DNA of 64,000 nucleotides from Lepturacanthus savala (Eukaryota; Chordata; Actinopteri; Scombriformes; Trichiuridae): NCBI GenBank assembly GCA_030544235.1, contig CM060477.1, forward strand, positions 6,468,934 through 6,532,933, in the 5' to 3' direction. The position numbers were made by a program, and so were the translations under genes. The notes beneath the pieces were generated by a model, which was not told the origin of the DNA, did not search any database, and worked only from the letters and a program-made list of their open reading frames with translations. Below, piece after piece: positions 35,633-45,720 of this stretch (position 1 is its first letter; the number at the start of each line of letters is the position of its first letter).

Positions 35633-38600
35633 TTACATCTTCACAGGACTCTTCAAATCTCTGAACATCTTTGAGTACATGTCTTTCTCTTTGTCCAAGC
35701 TGTCTTTATAGCTCCTGCAACATAAAAGATTTATAAACACATTAAAAAACATGTTTTAGTTAGCTCGCTAGAATTATTCTAACACATAAGTGATAAGACA
35801 TGTCCAAGACGTCAGCTTTATTTCGCAGGTATGTGTGCATGTAAAAAGATTAAAAAGAAAAAAGCAATCCTTCAACAAGAAGGATTAATCCACAGAATCA
35901 GACATTGTGAATACAGTGTTTCTCTGAGTATTTACATGCCAACAAATGGTCATCTTACATTGCCACTTTCCTCAGAAGATTATTAATGTCACTGTCAAAG
36001 GGCTTCTTTGCTTGAGCAGTTAGGAGGCAACCCTGGGCACTCTCGAACTCACGCAGCTCCAGATACGCCTGGACACCAGGGATGACGTCAGTCTGAATAA
36101 TGCACTAATCTTTATTTATAGTTTGGAGCACATGGAGAAGGCAACGCTGCACATGGATGTTCAAGTTGCATTTAGGCTCACATCAGGTTTTAAAGTTCAT
36201 AACAATTAAGTGAAAACATTAACCTGAACTCACCTCAAAAATAGATTTTTTAAACAAATTGGTAAGTGCACGAATGTCCAGTTAATAATATCTAAAATAT
36301 GACTATTATGGGGCAGACATAGAGCACAGCTGATGTTGTGGATTGATGATTTACAAATGAAAAAAGGTGGAATTAGGATTTAAGCTCTTAACATAAACCT
36401 GCTCCAGTTTTTGAACATCTGTATCTACCAGTTTTTTTTATAGTAATAAAAGGCATTTAATCCCAGGTCAGAGCCTTTCACCATTTAAGCCTCAGACCTA
36501 TTTTTCAGTTTTACTGCTATAAATGATAATAAATATGGAACATCTCTACAACCACAAAGGTTATTGTACTTAAAAAGAAAAAAAGTCCAAAAATGCTGTA
36601 ACAGTGTTTTACTACAGATAAAAATACTTTAGTGTTGTAGCTGAGGTTTTCTCATGAGATATATGAATAAAACTCATTGCTGCCCCCATATCATTTTTTC
36701 AGGTAAACTATTTTTAATCAATGCTCTGAGAAACAATAGGCAAATAAGCCGATCCCCCGTCTGACCTGGCCACAGCGGAAAAGAGCCTTTGTGTTTGCAG
36801 AGTCGATCTCCAGGGCTTTGTTCCCGTATTTCAGGGCTTTGTGTGGGCTGTCGAGGCGGAGCTCGGTGAGGGAAAGATTCAGATAGAGAGGGAGAAGAGC
36901 AATCTTGATCTTCTCCTTTTCTGCATCGGTTCGTGTCTCCCTGTTCCCCAGCAACATCAACGCCTGTTGGCCAAGCAGAGAAATTAGCATGAAATGCTTT
37001 TCAAGTTGTTAAATTTAAAACGTAGTTTTGCTTCAAGTAAATTCAGTCAAAGAATGACATCTCAGTGGCTGATGATGAAAATTAAAAGAAACTACATCAG
37101 AGCAGATTACCTGCTTATAGCGATCTTTGGCATTGTCGTGACGGCTCTGGTTGAAGCAGCGGTTGCCAAAGCTGCGCACTGTGTTGACCACTTCAAGAAG
37201 AGTGGACAGAGGAACGTTGTTCTGATCCTCCTGAAAAGACAAAAAGTGCAACAACATCAGCACATGACACAAGCTTAGACTTTCTTTCTTGAATCTGTGA
37301 TCCCTCAGACTGATGACAGTAGAACAGCAGGACATGTACTGTACAGCCTCCTTACCGGACTCATCGCAATAAAGTTGTCCACTTGGCCCGAGTCGAGGAA
37401 GTCGAGTATGTGAACCTCATACAGAACCATGGCAGACGAGGGGATGAACGGAGGACAACCCATTTCCCCGTATGCGTACTGAGGCTGGAAGAGAAAACGT
37501 GAGAACTCTCCTTTCCGCATGGTCAACAGGCCCAGTTCCAGTCCGGCCAGTGTCACATCTGTTTAAACGATCATTTCAAGAAGCAGATAATCAATCATCA
37601 ATCAGATAACATCCTAATATCCACAAAAAAGGCCACAAAGCAAACATGCAAATTATGGCTGAATGAATGCGCAAAACTTATTTCTCACCTCTCCCTAACT
37701 TCATCATCCGGGGGTATTTTAAGTGAGTGGTGGTTTCAAAAGGACGGTCCGAATATTCCACGAAACCAGAGTAATGCACTGTGTAAGAAAGAATAAGGAA
37801 CAGGTAATGGCTGAACACAGTAATTAAGGAAATAATTGCACCAAGATTTATTAAAAATATATATATATAGCTACTCAATACTGAAGCATCTTCAGGCACA
37901 GGTGGGCCTTCTCCAGGCTGGACCACCTCTTTCAGGATCCCCCCATCCCCCAAGACATCATTCATCTGCTGGCGTAGCTGTTCAAAAGGACTCTGCAATA
38001 AAAATATAAATATATACGACTCCTAAGCAGTTATCAGTCCATTATGTTTTCATGTCTGTCTAGTGTTGTCCATAGCCATTGTCAAAAACTGTAGATAAAA
38101 CTGTATGCACAAAATAAATAAATAAATTGACCAATATTAATTTACCAATATTACCTTTATATTTTTCCACATGCTCTATGTATAATTTGTGCACCTGACT
38201 AACTTTATGAGACACTATGTTAATAATATTAACTCCTACAGTGATGTGTGTTTTTCTTAGGTTTATGGAAGACTTGGGTGCATGTTTTTAGGTTTGTGTG
38301 CCTTTGTTTAATAAAAAGTATGCAGTCTCACATCAGACCAATATTATTATCATATCTGTGCACAAAGCTAGAGAAGGTAATAAACCAAAAAAAACAAAAT
38401 CTTAAAAATAAAACTTTAAAAAGAAGTAAAACGTGGGTAGAAACACGTGTGTGGCTGAATATGCTGTAAGTTCTGCAGTGAGCTGAGTTAAAGTTTACCA
38501 GTGTTAGCGTGCTAAGCTAACATTAGCTAACAACTAGCCTCGGTGTGTTAGCTTCCCGGTGTTAGCCACATGTGACTCACCGGTGTGCTGCTCCTCAGCT

Positions 38601-38655
38601 GCTGCTCGTCCAGTATCAATCTCCGAAAGCTCGACGTTAACCCGTTTCCCGACAT
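35633..38655 (-). CDS. fkbp6: FKBP6, inactive FKBP-type isomerase with TPR domain
   Basis: In mammals FKBP6 is a testis-enriched HSP90 co-chaperone needed for loading small RNAs in the piRNA pathway and for male meiosis. I read eight coding exons: 38655-38581, 37992-37875, 37778-37689, 37558-37356, 37230-37111, 36963-36766, 36068-35959 and 35714-35633. Phases agree and give 331 aa against 327 in human. The FKBP-like domain covers about 45-150 (HYSGFVEYSDRPFETT, then LAGLELGLLTMRKGEFSRF, then AYGEMGCPPFIPSSAMV). The TPR region covers about 163-310 (RSFGNRCFNQSRHDNAKDRY, then KALKYGNKALEIDSANTKAL, then YLELREFESAQG). The TPR layout and the VDNFIAMSP linker separate it from FKBP4/5 and FKBP8. 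There is no C-terminal membrane anchor. The gene sits between arhgap18 and tmem244, not near a mammalian-type FKBP6 neighbourhood. Confidence 0.93.
36462..36715. repeat. Unnamed dispersed repeat, copy 3 (fkbp6 intron 6)
   Basis: It contains ACAACCACAAAGGTTATTG, TGTTTTACTACAGATAAAAA and the GAGGTTTTCTCATGAGAT...ATAAAACTCATTGCTGCCCCC end shared with copy 1. The middle section of copy 1 is absent. Confidence 0.65.
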
Positions 38656-38800
38656 TTAGCTGCTGGAAAAATTCCCTGCTACTTTAAAATGCTTTTTAGT
38701 GGAAAGAAAGAGAAGCAACACTAAAAGCAGATTGTGGTTAAGTCGTGTTTGGCGCTCAAGGTTTCGCGCTACTTCGTCAGCACTCGGAATGAGAATGTCT
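38656..38800 (-). promoter_or_regulatory. fkbp6: fkbp6 5' region
   Basis: This is the short stretch directly upstream of the fkbp6 start codon. I recognise no TATA or CCAAT box. It is listed by position only. Confidence 0.25.
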
Positions 38801-39984
38801 TTGCACTTGTATTTTTTTCAAATAAAGTTTTGAAAACAAAAACGTGCGTTATGATTCATATCGAGTGGGACATTAGTATATTCAGATTCTTTACTTAAGT
38901 ATAAGGGATATAGTCCAAAATATCATGTGGCGTAACCCTAAAAACGTGGTAACAGATTTAATTTAAGGTTAATTCTCTTAAAAAAGAAACAAATGTTATG
39001 AACTAGTTTTATATTCTAGGTGGATTCAATATTTAAAATTCATCATTCTTTGTGATTTCTATGTAAAACAAATGATACAAATAGACTTTCAAATTACATG
39101 AAACCAACATGAACACAAACTGTACATTTTTAGAGCAATGATTAATGGTTTTAAAACTGTATTTTAAAAGGTTTTTAGTTTTTTTTCTGAATTCAACATG
39201 TAAGTAAAAGTACAGAAGTATTATCACCAAAGTTTATGTAGTAAAGATGAGTAAAGGTAAGCTAAAAGTACTTGTTATGAAGCTCCTTTTAAAGTATTCT
39301 ATTATATTATATACCTTTCAGGACCTTTACATATATGATTACTTATAATAGCTATGCATCATAATTTTTTAAAATATTATTATTTTTGGCTTGTCCATCT
39401 CTGGTCCCACTTTAACCAGTTTCCTTATAGAACATGCATGTGTACAGAGAGGCAAACACACATTACAACCATTTTACGTAAAATATTTATTGGAAATCCA
39501 ATTTAAATATTATATTAAAGGATAACTAAAAGTATTATGCAATTGTGGTGTAGATCTAAACAGTACTTCTATTCAAAAACACTGACACTGTCATTACACA
39601 TGAAAATCAGCTGACTGAACTCACCATTGCTGCTGTAAATTCAGCCTTTACAGAATACTACAGGTGTCATCTCTTCCTACCTTTAGCTAAAAGTATGGAA
39701 TTTATCAAGAAATAATATAAAAGAATATTTTAACTGTACAGAATGAGTTAAAAAAAACACTGTTATTCAAAAGACAAAGTTAGGGCGTTTTTACAGGGAG
39801 GGATGAGACTTTCAGCTATTCATGTAGATATAAAGTGTGAAAGTTGTGGTTACTTTAGAGGAAAAAATAAATCTTGATTGACATGCTGTGTTACACCAGT
39901 CGCATTTCAACTTCAACCCGTCGGAAGCCATCCGGAGCTGAGATTTACCAATGAGCCAGTTAAAAGCCTCCCTTGATGTGTTCA
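38801..39984. other. Region between fkbp6 and tmem244
   Basis: No coding exon is seen. Words such as AGTAAAAGTACAGAAGTATTA near 39200 suggest an old copy of the common teleost repeat noted at 8150-8706. A minus-strand AATAAA at 39486-39491 lies about 500 nt past the tmem244 stop, so part of this region is probably tmem244 3' UTR. Confidence 0.45.
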
Positions 39985-42885
39985 TTAGAAGTTCTGCAGT
40001 TCCGCTGGGTAGACGAAGTTGCTTCTGAAGAGTTTATAGGCCAATAGCTGTCCTCCAAATATCATCATCACCAGGCCCGAACCTGCAGACAGAGGGATTA
40101 CATGAATGGGGAAAGAGGGATCAAAGGAAGGTTTGGAGGACAGCTGCAGCTGGGAACAGGCAGAAATGAGATCCTGATCCAATATAGCCAGAAACGGGGG
40201 AGGAACAGAGCCTGTTCATCTTCTGCAAAGATAAGGATTAGGTGAAAAAATGAAGAAGGGAAAAAAGAAAAAAATATCTTACCCAGAGCTATCCACCAGT
40301 GCTCAGCTGACGGGAAATCTGACATCACTGTAAAAATGAAAAGAAAAGTTTAAAATATCAAAAAATAATAATAAAACAGCAGTTTTCATGTCATTTATAC
40401 ACAAAACAAAGTCTCCTTTGTGGTTCTTGATTTTCAATCTGAATCAAAAAGTTTGAACTACACTTTGAACTACAGTTACATAACAAGTCGTCCAATCCCA
40501 TCAGCTGTTCCGTTCCATTGATCCACTTTATGTTTACCTGCTGCTGTCATGGCGACATGCAGCAGCGTGACAGTTATGGCGTAATCCCAAACCCACTCCT
40601 CTACAATCCAGGCAAACACCAGCCCTCCCAGAATATAGGTCACTTCTGTGGAAATCACACCAACTAAAGAGAGACAGAGAAAACACCAAATGAAAAATGA
40701 CTTTAAATATAATCTGCATGTTAGTGTCATATCGTACAGAATATGATAGAAGAACCAAAGATAAATAAATAAGATAAAGTAAATGATTTGCAATGCAAAG
40801 ATTAATGATTAATAAGAGTTCAAAGATCAATTATTTGTCCATAAAATCATAGAAATCACAGTATCATTACAGAACATAAAGAATAGATTCTGTAAGATGT
40901 TAAAAAAGGAGATTATAAAGGACCCAATTAAATAATCACAACTCAAATCTAAATTAAATATCACAATTGTCATTAGTTGCAGTCCTACTACTGATATTAT
41001 ATTAAACTTTCTTATTGTATTGATGATGTGGATATTATTAATACATATGTTTCTACTTGAGAAAACTCAAAACTGCAAATGTAACTAATGGAATAAAAGG
41101 CATCAAGGAGCCTTAAACTGATTTATTAAATTTATTGAATTGAACTGAAGCTATAAATGTGCTTTGTTACATGAAACAGCTGCTACTCACCGAGGTATTT
41201 GGGGTTCTGCCATGATGGTTGTGTTGTGTAATCAAACGGCGTCAACAAGCTGTTGATCTCATGAACCCTGAAGACAAAAACATGCTGCAGATGTGGGCAA
41301 ATGAAAAACAGTGGCGGTCCGCTTAAATCCTCATCGAGTCTGTTTGACATCAACTTTATTTATTGTTTAGGAGCAAAATGTCAAGACACAGCTGACTTTA
41401 CTCTGACTTTCCAGTAAGTTTCGTTTTGTGTTTTATGGAGCGTGTACCTGAGGAGTCCAATGCAGAGGCTGACTACTATGTAGTAGAGAGAGTAGAAGCA
41501 GATCATGCACATCAACAGGTTCTGCAGGACGACCTGAAGAGATGGAGACAGTGTAAATTAAACAGTTATATCATACACTACCATTCAAAAGTTTGGGGTC
41601 ACCCAGACAAAGTCACATTTTTATTTACCGCCATGAGCTGTAAAATGAATATACAATATAGTCAAGACACTGACAAGGTTAGAAACAATGATTTGCATTT
41701 GAAATCATATTTTTTTCCTTCAAACTTTGCTTTCGTCAATTTTCTAGCCTCTCTAAGCAGTTAAACTGTTTCCAGCTGTGCTAACATGATTGCACAAGGG
41801 TTTTCTAATCAACCATTAACCTTCTGATGCAATGAGACACACATTGTACCATTAGAACACTGGAGTCATACGTGATGGAGTGCTTTTCTTTAAAAAAAAT
41901 GTAAATTTCCAAGTGACCTCAAACCTTTTGAACGGTAGTGTATATGCTTCCTGATAATAACCTCTGAATGTTTCCTGTCGTTAAAGGATTTTCTTCCTGA
42001 GGGAACGTGAGGATCATATATTGACCTGAGATGCAATTGAAAGTGATGAAAAACTAGTAGTAGATGAAGCTTCGATTGGGTTATTTTGTTGCACCGCAAA
42101 AATGTCAAGGTGATGTCAACCTGCTTGTGTAACAACATCCAAATCAATACCATACAGGATATGAGAGCCGTTAATCAATGTGTGGATCAGGGTGAAATTC
42201 TATACATTTTGGTATTTGAAACATCTTTTATTGGCCATCTGGAGATGTTTGCTCCAAATAAAAAAGGCAATAAGAAGAGTCAGTCAGTCAGTCATTTTCT
42301 ATACCTGCTTATTCCTCATTAGGGTCGCAGGGGTCTGCTGGAGCCTATCCCAGCGTGTTACGGCGAGAGGCAGGGATACACCCCAGATGGTCGCCAGCCA
42401 ATCGTGGGGCACACACACCATTCACTCACACACTCACACCTATGGGCAATTTAGAGTTGCCAATTAACCTGAGCATGTTTTTGGACTGTGGGAGGAAGCC
42501 GGAGTACCCGGTGAAAACCCACGCAGACACGGGGAGAACATGCAAACTCCACACAGAAAGGTCCCAGACCCCGGACCAAGGAGGTCTTGAACCTGCGACC
42601 TTCTTGCTGTGAGGCAACAGCGCTAACCCCTGCGCCGCAATAAGAAGAGTGAGAGAGAAAACAAACCCTGAAGCTAAACATAAGCCCTTACGTCAATGGT
42701 TATAATCTGTGTTGTTTACGAGAAGAAAACTCTATATTTGGAGAAATTTTCCTCTCCTTTCTTCGTGAGTCCAAGGAAAACAAAGTCTTATGACACCAGA
42801 CAGCGGCGGACAGTCTGTGCTCGTGGATGATGAAGTGCAGCCTTCACAGGAAATGACTTACGGGACCTTTTCTCACCACTGACAT
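39985..42885 (-). CDS. tmem244: TMEM244, small multi-pass membrane protein
   Basis: TMEM244 has no established function. I read six coding exons: 42885-42862, 41533-41448, 41267-41191, 40663-40538, 40327-40283 and 40082-39985, about 151 aa. Recognisable family blocks are VHEINSLLTPFDYTT, ISTEVTYILGGLVF, VEEWVWDYAITVTLLHVAMT and SAEHWWIALG. Predicted membrane helices lie at about 11-33 (NLLMCMICFYSLYYIVVSLC), 64-80, 85-104 and 120-137 (LVMMIFGGQLLAY). The first exon (24 nt, MSVVRKGP) was chosen because it has an in-frame ATG, a GTAAGT donor and the phase-0 boundary needed to join VVLQN. It is the least certain part. The C-terminal extension after WWIALG makes it longer than the 128-aa human protein. 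In mammals TMEM244 lies next to ARHGAP18, which supports the assignment. Confidence 0.85.
40783..41035. repeat. Unnamed dispersed repeat, copy 4 (tmem244 intron 3)
   Basis: It shares GATTTGCAATGCAAAG, CAAAGATCAATTATTTGTCC, CATAAAATCATAGAAATCAC and ACAACTCAAATCTAAATT phrases with copies 1 and 2. It lacks both the CACAAAGG start and the GCTGCCCCC end. Confidence 0.65.
41576..41940 (+). mobile_element. Tc1/mariner-like MITE, copy 2 (365 bp, complete)
   Basis: The terminal repeats are CACTACCATTCAAAAGTTT at the left and AACCTTTTGAACGGTAGTG at the right. Both ends are flanked by TA (41574-41575 and 41941-41942), the target site of Tc1/mariner elements. There is no coding capacity. It lies in tmem244 intron 1. 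Confidence 0.8.
42281..42636 (-). mobile_element. tRNA-derived SINE with perfect 14-bp target-site duplication
   Basis: On the minus strand the head reads GGGGTTAGCGCTGTTGCC, then TCGCAGGTTCAAGACC, which resemble Pol III A and B boxes. The body (GGAGTTTGCATGTTCTCC, GTACTCCGGCTTCCTCCC, GGATAGGCTCCAGCAG) is a very common teleost element. The tail is a TGAC repeat. The flanks GCAATAAGAAGAGT at 42267-42280 and 42637-42650 are identical, so the insertion is fairly young. It lies in tmem244 intron 1. Confidence 0.85.
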
Positions 42886-45047
42886 TTCAACTTGTCAAAC
42901 ACAGGTGGAACTAATACGTTTTCTAACGGTCCAGTGACGTGTGCCAGCTGCAAACCGGCTCACTGGCACACCTCAGTGGAATGACCAGTCACACCTGTAC
43001 AATTCCAGCTGTGACGAATCAAACATCAATCTTCTAAAAACTGTTGCACTGGAGTTGGTCTTGTTACATTTTTAGAGTAATACTTGGATTGTTAGATAAT
43101 GATTATTGTCTTTATTCCATTTTATGTATTGCAGGGTTTTACATTACAACATTCATCACTTGTTACTTGTTTTTCTTTGCCACTCCATCTGTTACTGTTC
43201 ATTTACACCAGTTTCATTTAACGATCCCTTAAGCTTTTCTCTGGAGCTCCAGAAAGAATAAGTGGTTTTGTTTTTGTCTCGTTAATATTAACGAGCCTCT
43301 CCTCTGATTGGCACAGTTGTTGTACACGGGCTGTGTGCATTTTCTGCAGATCGACAGTTTTGAAATGCAGTAGAAGTATTTATTTCTTATAATCAAAAGC
43401 CTGAGTGTTTGCTGTACTCTTGAGATTGTTTCCATTAAATTTGGTAAAGTTTAACCTGGAGATATAACAATAAATGACACGGCATCTGCATATAGCATCA
43501 ATTTATTTTTCCTCTTGTTGCATGATTGAAAATCTTCCAGACATTAATCTTTACAGTGTTACATCAGGTTTGTCTACATTCCTTGGATTCACTGATGTTC
43601 TAACCTTTTTTTTTCCTATAGATTTTACTTTTTAAAAAAATTAACCTGGGATTTGAGTAGTTGATGTTTAGGAAAGGAACAACAATTGACTGTGTGTGTG
43701 TGTGTGTGTTTTTTTAACTTAGCATATCAGCTCATTAACATTTAACAAGATTATTTTCATCTTTGTCATATCCCCTATTAAGAGATTAGCTGGACCTCAT
43801 TTTGAGTTGTCTTGAGTTGTGACTACATACGGGTGTAGGGGTAGAAATAAGAGTGAGAATTAACAAGAGGACGTTTTAATAGATTTATAGTTTTATAATA
43901 TTTTGTGATTTAATTTTTTTTTTACAGAATAAAAATAAATATGTTAGGAAATGATGATGGTGATGGCTTCATTTTTCTTTTTTTGTCTGACCAACTAAAA
44001 TAAATTTCATTTACAGGCTGTGAGACAGAAACAGGAAGAAAACTCCTACATTTGAGGAGTAGGAACAAACAGTGTTTGCCTTTGGTTCATGTGGATGAGG
44101 ATGTGGGCATGTCTGAAAGCTGCACTGAGCTCACACTAATACCCTCAGAGACAGCTAAACAACTCCACTAACTCCTGGTTTTGTTTTGCTATCTCCAGAT
44201 TCCTGCTTTAAAAACTTAAAAAGCTCCGCAAGCAAACTTTAAGACTTTAAATACATCCCTCAGCAGTGAGGATGGGTTTTAGTCGATCCCTAAAAAGTCA
44301 CAACAGTCTAAATGTGACATTATAAGAATACAAAACCAGTTGATCATGACTGTAATGAGGATGTTTATCCATAAATTGGAATAAACAGTATTTAAATATA
44401 TTATAATTAGCTCTCTCCAAGGCACCTGTTTGTGCACTGAGCTTGTTATATTTTATAAACAGGCCTTAGCTCTCTATTCTAGCACAGTTTTCTATGTCCT
44501 ACGGGGCCTTACCCAGGTATCACTGGGTGCCGTCTTGAGGGAGAAGATTCCATGGCGTTTTATGAGCGTGAATCCAAAACAGCGACAGCAGTAGTCCAAC
44601 AACATGAATGGCTGTCGGTCTAAATGAGAGAACGCAGGCTACATGTGTGTATAGGTGTGTGTTGGTGTGAGAGAGAGAGAGAGCGTGTGTTGTCGGGTGG
44701 TGCGGCGGAAGCGGGTTGGATTAGGAGAAATGGGATTACTACTAAGAAGAGTAAATCCCAAAAGGGATGAAGGTGAGCATGCTAATGTGCAATAAACTAA
44801 AAGAAGTAAGTCAGTTTGTCTTAAATGTGAAGCTGGAATTTCTGTTTTTGACTTGTAGACGAGTCACGTACCGTGTTATTCCATCTGCTCCTATCTTTTG
44901 CTTTATTCTTTGTTCCGTCCTTCCTCAACCCTCCTCTTTATTCATTTTTTATTTCCTTGCTTTGTCTTGCTTCAACAACCTTTTCCCTCCTCCTTTGTGA
45001 TTCCAGCTTCTGAGAAATCTGCAACAAAACACACACACACACACACA
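42886..45047. other. Intergenic region upstream of tmem244
   Basis: No coding exon could be supported. The stretch holds a TG tract near 43690-43708, poly-T runs and a GA-rich patch near 44671-44684. A minus-strand ATG followed by a GTAAGG donor near 44510-44555 was considered as an exon but does not fit the phase of tmem244. Confidence 0.45.
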
Positions 45048-45720
45048 TCATTATCAATCAATCAATCAAACTTTATTTATAAAGCACTTTTCATGCATAT
45101 AAAATGTAGCACAAAGTGCTATACAAGTTTAAAACACCCCAACCACCCCCCACCTAAACCCAATGAACCCCATGCCCCACATCTCTCACTCTTTCACTCT
45201 TACACACACATACACACACTGGGTGAGTACAGAGGAACCATGTCAGGAAATGCTGCCGTCTGTGCTAGGGAACATCCACGACCCAGGCCAGAACAGCACA
45301 GCAACCAAACCCTGAGCAGCATGAGGACCCATGACACTGCAGTGGAGGACCATCACAGAACCACGGATCCCCCCCCACCATGGCCAATGACCCCATGAGA
45401 AGTAGCATCCCAACCCCGGCCGATAAAAGCCCCCAGGACAGAACACAAACACAGAGGAAAACACTGGATAGATGAAATAAAAAATAAAATAAATAAATCA
45501 TATAAGGACATTAAAAGGTAAAACGCACATGAAAAACATAAAGGAATGTTTAATACAAAACCAGTACCAATATCAGGCCGGTCAAGTTCAATAAAGTGAA
45601 CACTAGGTGGCAACACAGCCTCAAAAGCACAGACGGAACAAAGCTCCAGCATTATTACAGCAACATGCACAGTACAGAGGGGCAGCAGCAGATAAGATGC
45701 TTCCTGTTGCTTCATTCACA
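45048..45720. repeat. LINE-like 3' region
   Basis: The left edge is a run of CAAT units followed by AAACTTTATTTATAAAGCAC and GTGCTATACAAGTTTAAAA, the standard look of fish LINE 3' ends. The C/A-rich body continues to about 45720. It is non-coding here, and the family is not named. Confidence 0.5.

Noticed and set aside
42580..42636. A functional tRNA gene
   Set aside because: The A/B-box-like words belong to the head of a SINE; there is no complete cloverleaf and the sequence continues into the SINE body.
44505..44560. Alternative tmem244 first exon (minus-strand ATG with GTAAGG donor)
   Set aside because: It would end at phase 2, whereas the next exon needs phase 0. The candidate at 42862-42885 fits.
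44898..45398. 166-aa plus-strand open frame
   Set aside because: It runs through an AC tract and a LINE-like repeat, has low complexity and shows no conserved motif.
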